Position numbers and translations under genes: made by a program. The notes beneath the pieces are model-generated. The model did not search any database. It saw nothing but the letters and a program-made list of their open reading frames with translations, and was not told the DNA's origin. Of a DNA stretch of 64,000 nt, positions 57,340 through 64,000 are shown piece after piece. The DNA comes from Qipengyuania sp. (lineage in GTDB: Bacteria; Pseudomonadota; Alphaproteobacteria; Sphingomonadales; Sphingomonadaceae): positions 62,001 to 126,000 of the forward strand of contig JAIETR010000002.1 of the NCBI GenBank assembly GCA_019745075.1, written 5' to 3'. Numbering within the stretch: the stretch's first letter is position 1; each line of letters begins with the position of its first letter.

Positions 57340-58928
57340 CCCATGAGTCTTCATCCGGCGGTCGGAGCGCCGTTCTCCTGGGCGGCGACCCCGCGCACCG
57401 GCGCGAGACCTTCGCCGACGCCGTCTCTATGTTCTGGCACGCCGTTGACCATGCGGGGGATAGGACAGCGCTGATCGATGGTGACCGCAGGATCAGCTAT
57501 TCCGAATATGGCCGAGCCGTTGCCGCGGTCGCGCAGCGGCTGATTCGGATCGGTGTCGCCGGCGAACGCGTAGCGGTCCTCATCCCCAATTCGATCGAGG
57601 CCAATATCGCGATCCTCGCCTCCCTTAGCGCGGGCGCCCAAGCGACGATGCTCAACCCGGGCTATACCGCGTCGGAGCTCGCGCAACTCCTGCAGTCGGC
57701 GGAGCCGCGGGCGATGCTCGTGCGCGCGGGCTTCGAATATCAGGCACCGGCCGCGGCCCAAGTGCACGGCATCGCGGACGTGGTTACGCTTGGGGAGGGT
57801 GACCTTGCGCTGGAGGCTCTGACCGCGGCGGAGGCGGATCGGCCTACCCTCCCTATCACGTCCGAAACGATGGCGACCCTGATGTTCACGGGCGGGACGA
57901 CGGGCAAGCCCAAGGGCGTTGAGCGGCCGCACCGCACCTTGATTAACATGGTCGTCGGGATGGACCAGGCCTGGCCGACCCGGCTCGATGACGAAATATG
58001 GCTCAATGTCGCGCCGGTCTCGCACGTTTGGGGCTTTCTCATGGGCTGCATGAATCCGATCTACAGCCGCTCGCCGCTGGTGATTATCCCGAGGTTCAAG
58101 CCGGACCTGGTCCTGGAGGAGGTGGAGCGCAACGGAGTGTCCGTATTCAGCGGCGGCCCGGCCGCGATCTATGTCGGCCTCCTCGCTTCCGATCGCCTTG
58201 CCTCCACCGACCTTTCGGCCTTGCGCGTCTGCCCGGGCGGCGGCTCGTCCTTCCTCCTCGAGACGCTGAAGGCCTGGGAACAGCGGGTCGGTGTGCCGAT
58301 TCTCGAAGCATTCGGTTCGACCGAAGCCGGTCCCATCACCGCAAATCCGGTCGATGGCTCGCACCGCTTCGGAACGGTGGGTCGCCCGCTTCCGGGCATC
58401 GAGGTGGAAATCGTCGACATCGAGGAACCGGAGAAGCTGCTCCCGACTGGATCTGTAGGAGAGATACGCATTCGCGGACCGCGCGTGGTCAGCCGTTATC
58501 GGGGCGACGTTGAGGGGCATCCCGCAGGATGGCTCTACACTGGCGATGTCGGCGTACTTGACGATGACGGGTTCCTGCGCCTGGTCGATCGCAAGAAGGA
58601 CATGCTGATCGTCAACGGCTTCAACGTCTATCCGCGCGAAGTGGAGGAAGTGCTTGCCCAACATCCCGCCATCGCCGAGGCGGCGGTCGTGGGGATACCA
58701 GACGAGCGCAAAGGCGAGGTGCCGGTTGCCTTCGCCATGCTGCGCAGTCCGGGTGCGGCGAGCGACGAGGACCTCCTGCGCTTCTGCGCCGAGCATCTCG
58801 TCGGCTATAAGCATCCGAAACGGGTCTTCCTGGTGGACGCCATCCTGAAGACGCCGGCCAACAAGGTGGACCGCAAGCTCCTCGCCGAGATCGCGATCGG
58901 GCTCGATGCCGAGGGGGAAGCCCGGTGA
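57336..58928 (+). CDS. AMP-forming acyl/aryl-CoA ligase
   Basis: [70 protein letters not shown]. Confidence 0.94.
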   Translation: MTHESSSGGRSAVLLGGDPAHRRETFADAVSMFWHAVDHAGDRTALIDGDRRISYSEYGRAVAAVAQRLIRIGVAGERVAVLIPNSIEANIAILASLSAGAQATMLNPGYTASELAQLLQSAEPRAMLVRAGFEYQAPAAAQVHGIADVVTLGEGDLALEALTAAEADRPTLPITSETMATLMFTGGTTGKPKGVERPHRTLINMVVGMDQAWPTRLDDEIWLNVAPVSHVWGFLMGCMNPIYSRSPLVIIPRFKPDLVLEEVERNGVSVFSGGPAAIYVGLLASDRLASTDLSALRVCPGGGSSFLLETLKAWEQRVGVPILEAFGSTEAGPITANPVDGSHRFGTVGRPLPGIEVEIVDIEEPEKLLPTGSVGEIRIRGPRVVSRYRGDVEGHPAGWLYTGDVGVLDDDGFLRLVDRKKDMLIVNGFNVYPREVEEVLAQHPAIAEAAVVGIPDERKGEVPVAFAMLRSPGAASDEDLLRFCAEHLVGYKHPKRVFLVDAILKTPANKVDRKLLAEIAIGLDAEGEAR

Positions 58929-59866
58929 GCCAGATCAAGGCCGCCATCATCGGCTCGGGAAATATCGGTACCGACCTGATGATCAAGATGGTCGAGCGGC
59001 CGCGAAGCCTGGAACTGGTCGCTTTGGTCGGCATCGACGAGGCGTCCGAAGGCCTCGCTATCGCCAGGGAGCACGGGGTGGAAACAACGCATGAGGGGAT
59101 CGAGGGCCTAACCCGGATGGCAAGCTATCCGGACATCGGCATCGTCTTCGACGCGACCTCCGCTTATGCGCATCGGAAGCATGATGAGATCTTGCGGCGG
59201 GACGGCAAGCAGCTCATCGATCTGACGCCGGCGGCGCTCGGGCCTTTCACCGTCCCGTCGGTCAATGCTGGCGCGCATCTCGACGCCCCCAACGTCAATA
59301 TGGTGACCTGCGGCGGACAGGCGACGATCCCGATGGTCGCCGCCGTCGCCCGGGTCGCGTGCGTGCGCTATGCGGAGATCGTCGCATCTGTCTCCTCGCG
59401 CTCCGCCGGACCCGGCACACGGGCCAATATCGACGAATTTACGCGGACCACGGCGCGCGGGATCGAGGTGGTCGGCGGCGCCGAGCGCGGCAAGGCGATC
59501 ATCGTCCTCAACCCCGCCGAGCCGCCGATGATCATGCGCGACACGGTCTTCACCCTGTCCGACATGGCCGACGAGGAGGCAGTCCGCGCCTCGGTCGAAG
59601 CGATGGTGGCGCAGGTGCAGACCTATGTGCCGGGATATCGCCTGAAGCAGGACGTGCAGTTCGAACGGTTCGGCTCGAACCGCCCGCTCCACATACCGGG
59701 CCATGGTGATTTCGAGGGGCTGAAGACGACCATCTTCCTCGAGGTAGAAGGGGCAGGCGACTATCTCCCCAGCTATTCCGGCAATCTGGACATCATGACT
59801 GCTGCCGCCAAGGCCACGGGAGAGGAGATTGCGGATCGACTGCTCCAGGCCAGGGCGTCCGCATGA
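58925..59866 (+). CDS. Acetaldehyde dehydrogenase (acylating)
   Basis: [77 protein letters not shown]. Confidence 0.97.
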   Translation: MSQIKAAIIGSGNIGTDLMIKMVERPRSLELVALVGIDEASEGLAIAREHGVETTHEGIEGLTRMASYPDIGIVFDATSAYAHRKHDEILRRDGKQLIDLTPAALGPFTVPSVNAGAHLDAPNVNMVTCGGQATIPMVAAVARVACVRYAEIVASVSSRSAGPGTRANIDEFTRTTARGIEVVGGAERGKAIIVLNPAEPPMIMRDTVFTLSDMADEEAVRASVEAMVAQVQTYVPGYRLKQDVQFERFGSNRPLHIPGHGDFEGLKTTIFLEVEGAGDYLPSYSGNLDIMTAAAKATGEEIADRLLQARASA

Positions 59867-60918
59867 GTTTCGACCCCACCGTCACCAAAATCTACGTGCA
59901 GGACGTGACCCTGCGCGACGGCATGCATGCCATCGGGCACATGTACGGCCTCGACCATGTGCGCGCGATCGCCAGGGCGCTCGATGAGGCCGGCGTCGAT
60001 GCGATCGAGGTCGCCCATGGCGACGGCCTCTCCGGCGCGTCGTTCAATTACGGCTTCGGCGCCCATACCGATTGGGAATGGATCGGCGCCGTCGCCGAGG
60101 TGCTCGAACGCGCGGTGCTGACCACCCTGATCCTGCCGGGCATCGCCACTGCGGACGAACTGCGCCGCGCTTACGATCTCGGCGTGCGTTCGGTGCGCGT
60201 TGCGACCCACTGCACCGAAGCCGACGTGTCGAAACAACATATCGGCATCGCCCGCGAACTCGGCATGGATGTCGCAGGCTTCCTGATGATGAGCCACATG
60301 ATCGAACCCGAAAGGCTCGCAGGGCAGGCGGTGCTCATGGAGGAATATGGCGCGCAATGCATCTACGTGACCGATTCGGGTGGCGCGCTGGACATGGACG
60401 GAGTTCGGGAACGGCTGAGGGCCTATGACCGCGTGCTGAAACCAGAGACGCAGCGCGGTATCCACGCGCACCACAACCTCTCGCTCGGCGTCGCGAATTC
60501 GATCGTCGCGGTGCAGGAGGGGGCCATCCGCGTTGATGCGAGCCTCGCCGGCATGGGCGCCGGCGCGGGCAACGCCCCGCTCGAAGTCTTCGCCGCCGCC
60601 GCCGACCGCAAGGGGTGGAGGCATGGCTGTGATGTGATGAAGCTGATGGACGCAGCGGAGGACCTCGTCCGTCCGCTACAGGACCGGCCGGTGCGCGTCG
60701 ACCGCGAGACGCTGACGCTCGGCTATGCCGGGGTGTATTCGAGCTTCCTTCGCCACGCCGAAAGGGCGGCGGAGGATTACGGGCTCGACGCGCGCGAGAT
60801 CTTGGTGGAGCTGGGCCGTAGGGGCATGGTGGGTGGACAGGAGGACATGATCGTCGACGTAGCACTCGACTTACGCAAGGCGAAGGCGGAGGCAGGCGCG
60901 GCGGGGGTGCTTCCATGA
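59863..60918 (+). CDS. 4-hydroxy-2-oxovalerate aldolase
   Basis: [58 protein letters not shown]. Confidence 0.97.
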   Translation: MSFDPTVTKIYVQDVTLRDGMHAIGHMYGLDHVRAIARALDEAGVDAIEVAHGDGLSGASFNYGFGAHTDWEWIGAVAEVLERAVLTTLILPGIATADELRRAYDLGVRSVRVATHCTEADVSKQHIGIARELGMDVAGFLMMSHMIEPERLAGQAVLMEEYGAQCIYVTDSGGALDMDGVRERLRAYDRVLKPETQRGIHAHHNLSLGVANSIVAVQEGAIRVDASLAGMGAGAGNAPLEVFAAAADRKGWRHGCDVMKLMDAAEDLVRPLQDRPVRVDRETLTLGYAGVYSSFLRHAERAAEDYGLDAREILVELGRRGMVGGQEDMIVDVALDLRKAKAEAGAAGVLP

Positions 60919-61250
60919 TAACGTGCGGACGCCTCTTGGTCGGCCCAGCGGACGCGCTCCCACTGGGCGAGGCGCGCAAGATCTGCGTGGCCGGATCGGG
61001 GCCCATTGCCGTCTTCCATTCCGACGACGGCTTCCACGCCCTTGCCGATACGTGCAGCCACGGCCAGGCTTCGCTTTCCGAAGGCTGGCTCGAGGGACAT
61101 GAAATCGAGTGCCCGGTCCATTCCGGACGCTTCGATATCAGGACCGGGGTACCGCTCTGCTTTCCGGTGACCGAGCCGGTCGCTGCCTATCCGACGCAGG
61201 TCGAGGACGGTCTCCTCTACGTGCTTCTTCCGGAACCATCGGCAGACTGA
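60915..61250 (+). CDS. Rieske-type [2Fe-2S] ferredoxin of dioxygenase system
   Basis: [35 protein letters not shown]-x-H/C-x2-H Rieske motif. Confidence 0.94.
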   Translation: MITCGRLLVGPADALPLGEARKICVAGSGPIAVFHSDDGFHALADTCSHGQASLSEGWLEGHEIECPVHSGRFDIRTGVPLCFPVTEPVAAYPTQVEDGLLYVLLPEPSAD

Positions 61251-62911
61251 CCCTTCTCCACCTGAGCCGCCAATTCCCGCTCCCTGAGTGCCAGCTTTGA
61301 GACTTTGAGATTTTCGTTCTTCGGGATTTCCGCGACAACCTCTAGCTGTTTGGGGATCTCCATCGGTGACAGGCGGCTGGAGAGGAATTGGTGTAACTCG
61401 CCAAGGTCCAGCTCTCCTTCGCGAAGGCTTACAATCGCCTTCACCGTTTCGCCGCGATAGCGGTCCGGAACGCCGATTACGGCCGCTTCTCGCACCAGCG
61501 GATGCTGCAGGATCGCATTCTCCACATCGGCCGGATAGATGTTATAGCCGCTGGCGATGATCATGTCCTTCAACCGGTCGAGCACCGTCACCACGCCGTC
61601 TTCGGACATGCTGCCAATATCGCCGCTCCGGAAAAAGCCGTCGACGAAAGCGCTCTGCGTTTCCTCCGGGCGCTGCCAATAGCCGGCCATAACCTGTGGA
61701 CCGCGGATGCAGATCTCGCCGGGTTCGCCGACCGGCACGCGACGAGTCGGATCAGCAGGCGAACGAATTTCGACGTCCGTCATCGGCAGCGGGATCCCCG
61801 TCGCCCCCGCATGTTCGGGAAGAGGCAACGAATAGATGGCCGCGGGCGACGTTTCTGTCATTCCGTAGACCGTCGTGATCCAGATGCCGGTCGTCTTCTG
61901 GAATCGTTGCTTCAGCTCCAGCGGCACCGGGCTCGCGCCGCATTGCGCGCTGCGGATGTTCGTCCAGTCAAATTCCCTCCCAGCAGAGGCCTCAAGAAGC
62001 GCGACGTACATTGTCGGGGGAGCGAGCAGCACGCTCACATTGCGCTCTCGGATGAGGCGGAGCGCTTCCTGCGGCTCGAAGCGCGGCATCCATACAAGTT
62101 CGCCGGCGAAGCGCGTCGTGAAATTTTGGAGGGGGCCCACGCCCACCACGTGCGTCACCGGGGCCGCGGCGAGAATGACCTCGCGCCCCGGCTGGAGCTG
62201 CGGAAACCATGACGTCATCTGCAGCGCGTTGGTGGAAAGATTAGCGTGCGTAAGGATCGCAGCCTTTGGATTGCCAGTGGTGCCGCCTGTATATTGGAGA
62301 GCCGCCGGGTCGCCCGGCTCCACCGTCGCGCGTTCAACGTCCGTGGAACCGCTGGCGAGGTCCATGAGCTTTACCATCCACCGCGCCTCGGTGTGCGGAA
62401 GCAGTAGGCTGTCGGCGGTGGGGTCGCAGCGCCTTGCGTTTGCTGTGACGATCGGGATGGGACGGGGGAGGGAGGCGGCCACCTCCGCCGCTTTGCGGAG
62501 CATCGCGGGATCGTCGAGCGTCAGGATTGCGGAGAGCCCTGCGTCCAGCGCCTGCCCCGTAAGACGCGGAACGGAATAAAGCGGGTTCATTCCGACGTGC
62601 ATGGCGCCCAGATGCCAGAGCCCGAAGCAATTGAGTGTGAAGGCCGGATGCGCCGGGCCCATATAGCCGACCCGATCTCCCTTGCGAATGCCGAGTTCCG
62701 CCAGACCCGCGGCGAGCCGCTTTATGAGGCGGGCCGCGTCCGAATAGCTGAGCGTCTCGTCGCCGAGCGTGAGAAACGGCCGGACGCCGTAGCCTGCAAC
62801 CGCATCGTCCAGAAGCGTCGATAGGGGAAAGGGATGGGGTTCGGCCAAGGCCGCAGCCTCGGCATGGTAGAACTGGCGCCAGGGGGCACCGTCGTCACTT
62901 TGTCTCTGCAT
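61217..62911 (-). CDS. AMP-forming acyl-CoA ligase
   Basis: ALQYTGGTTGNPKAAILTHANLSTNALQ; RSGDIGSMSEDGVVTVLDRLKDMIIASGYNIYPADVENAI. Confidence 0.94.
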   Translation of the reverse strand: MQRQSDDGAPWRQFYHAEAAALAEPHPFPLSTLLDDAVAGYGVRPFLTLGDETLSYSDAARLIKRLAAGLAELGIRKGDRVGYMGPAHPAFTLNCFGLWHLGAMHVGMNPLYSVPRLTGQALDAGLSAILTLDDPAMLRKAAEVAASLPRPIPIVTANARRCDPTADSLLLPHTEARWMVKLMDLASGSTDVERATVEPGDPAALQYTGGTTGNPKAAILTHANLSTNALQMTSWFPQLQPGREVILAAAPVTHVVGVGPLQNFTTRFAGELVWMPRFEPQEALRLIRERNVSVLLAPPTMYVALLEASAGREFDWTNIRSAQCGASPVPLELKQRFQKTTGIWITTVYGMTETSPAAIYSLPLPEHAGATGIPLPMTDVEIRSPADPTRRVPVGEPGEICIRGPQVMAGYWQRPEETQSAFVDGFFRSGDIGSMSEDGVVTVLDRLKDMIIASGYNIYPADVENAILQHPLVREAAVIGVPDRYRGETVKAIVSLREGELDLGELHQFLSSRLSPMEIPKQLEVVAEIPKNENLKVSKLALRERELAAQVEKGQSADGSGRST

Positions 62912-62949
62912 CCTCTCGCCTCGATTCGCGGCTTGCGCAGGGTCACAAC

Positions 62950-62963
62950 ATACGACACCGTAT
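62950..62963. promoter_or_regulatory. Candidate operator ATACG-N4-CGTAT (site 2)
   Basis: AACATACGACACCGTAT between divergent ligase and quinone-reductase-like gene. Confidence 0.55.
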
Positions 62964-62978
62964 CCTGATCGGAGGCAA

Positions 62979-63968
62979 GTGGGCTTTATGCAGATGATGA
63001 AGGCGTGGGTTGTTGAAAGGTGGGGATCTCTCGACGATCTTGTGCTGAAGGCCATTCCCCGCCCCGGTGCGGCAGAAGGATCGCCCGTCGTCCGCGTGAG
63101 TAAGGCGGGCCTCAATTTCGCCGACGGGATCGCGGTCAGGGGCCGTTACCAGGTTAGGATCGAACCGCCCTTCGTCCTGGGCAGCGAAATTGCAGGCGTG
63201 ATCGAGGAGGCACCCCCGGGCTGCGGCTATGCGCCCGGAGATCGGGTGATGGCGCAGGTCCCCGCCGGTGCCTTCGGCGAATATTGCGCGGTCGAGACCT
63301 CGCGGCTCGTCCGCCTCCCAGAAGCGCTTGGCTTCGCCGACGCCGCCGCGCTGCCTGTCTCTTACACCACCGCCCATGTCGGCCTGTTCGCGAAGGGGCA
63401 ACTGCGGCAAGGCGAGACGATTCTCATCCACGCAGCGGCGGGGGGCCTCGGCATTGCCGCCACCCAGCTCGCCAGATGGTGCGGCGCCCGCGTGATCGCC
63501 ACTGCGGGATCCGATGAGAAATGCAGCCTTGCCCTGGAGAACGGCGCCGAGCACGCCATCAATTATCGCGACGAGGAATGGCCGGAGCGCGTCAAGGCAC
63601 TGGCGCCGGAGGGAGTGGACATGGTGTTCGATCCGGTCGGGGGTGAAACCAGTCTGCTCAGCATCCGCCGGCTCGCCTGGGGGGGCCGCCTGATGTTGGC
63701 CGGCTTTGCCAGCGGGGCGCCGGCATCGATCCCCGCCAATCATCTCTTGGTGAGGGCCGCTTCCGCGATTGGCGTCTTTTGGAGCTTCGACAATGAAGCT
63801 GCGACCATCTCGGCAATTCAGAAGCAGCTTGTCGATCTTGCCGTCGACCGACATGTCCGCCCCCATCTCTGGCGACTTGTCGATCTCTACAACTTGAAGC
63901 ATGGCCTCGAAGCGCTGGAGAGCGGCAGGACCAGCGGGAAAGTCATTCTGAATGTGTCCGAATTCTGA
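62979..63968 (+). CDS. Zinc-independent MDR/quinone oxidoreductase-like protein
   Basis: AGLNFADGIAVRGRYQVRIEPPFVLGSEIAGVI; ILIHAAAGGLGIAATQLARWCGARVIATAGS. Confidence 0.93.
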   Translation: MGFMQMMKAWVVERWGSLDDLVLKAIPRPGAAEGSPVVRVSKAGLNFADGIAVRGRYQVRIEPPFVLGSEIAGVIEEAPPGCGYAPGDRVMAQVPAGAFGEYCAVETSRLVRLPEALGFADAAALPVSYTTAHVGLFAKGQLRQGETILIHAAAGGLGIAATQLARWCGARVIATAGSDEKCSLALENGAEHAINYRDEEWPERVKALAPEGVDMVFDPVGGETSLLSIRRLAWGGRLMLAGFASGAPASIPANHLLVRAASAIGVFWSFDNEAATISAIQKQLVDLAVDRHVRPHLWRLVDLYNLKHGLEALESGRTSGKVILNVSEF

Positions 63969-64000
63969 TTCATTGCGTATCGGATAGCGCCACCGGAGCT

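Noticed and set aside
1-64000. CRISPR arrays, rRNA and tRNA genes
   Set aside because: No regularly spaced repeats, rRNA-like or convincing tRNA cloverleaf sequences noticed by eye; a tRNAscan/CRISPR scan would be needed to exclude small ones.

Overview
High-GC window whose gene content resembles sphingomonad-type alphaproteobacterial plasmids; this host assignment is an inference from gene content. It reads as mosaic blocks. (1) 1-10714, minus strand: contiguous F-type conjugative transfer operon traA-L-E-K-B-dsbC-V-C-orf-trbI-traF(S26)-W-U-trbC', running off the left edge. (2) 11.0-12.6 kb: small HTH/AlpA-like regulators and a frameshifted HEPN-like pseudogene. (3) 12.6-19.0 kb: MarR + UbiB/AarF kinase, divergent from an EmrA/EmrB/outer-membrane-factor efflux operon. 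(4) 19.4-30.8 kb: alkane-oxidation module (alkB, two rubredoxins, aldehyde DH, GMC alcohol DH, OmpW/AlkL-like porin, truncated acyl-CoA synthetase, FAD reductase, AlkS-like LuxR/MalT regulator), broken at one end by an IS3-family remnant. (5) 31.2-33.4 kb: thioesterase, [2Fe-2S] ferredoxin and CYP153-like P450. (6) 33.5-43.6 kb: GntR-led cluster with nitronate-monooxygenase-like protein, thiolase-like protein lacking the usual Cys motif, DUF35 Zn-ribbon/OB protein, two adjacent acyl-CoA dehydrogenases, CoA ligase, Baeyer-Villiger monooxygenase and alpha/beta hydrolase. (7) 44.7-64 kb: aromatic meta-cleavage cluster combining a Rieske dioxygenase (alpha, beta, ferredoxin), dihydrodiol-DH-like SDR, LigAB-type extradiol dioxygenase, C-C hydrolases, hydratase, aldolase, acylating aldehyde DH, two CoA ligases and a fused indolepyruvate:ferredoxin oxidoreductase. 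The observations most worth follow-up are three pairs of repeated candidate operators (near alkB/alkS, at 46.15/48.19 kb, and at 53.35/62.95 kb), the Rieske + LigAB + 2-oxoacid oxidoreductase combination, and the retro-aldol-like/BVMO cluster.
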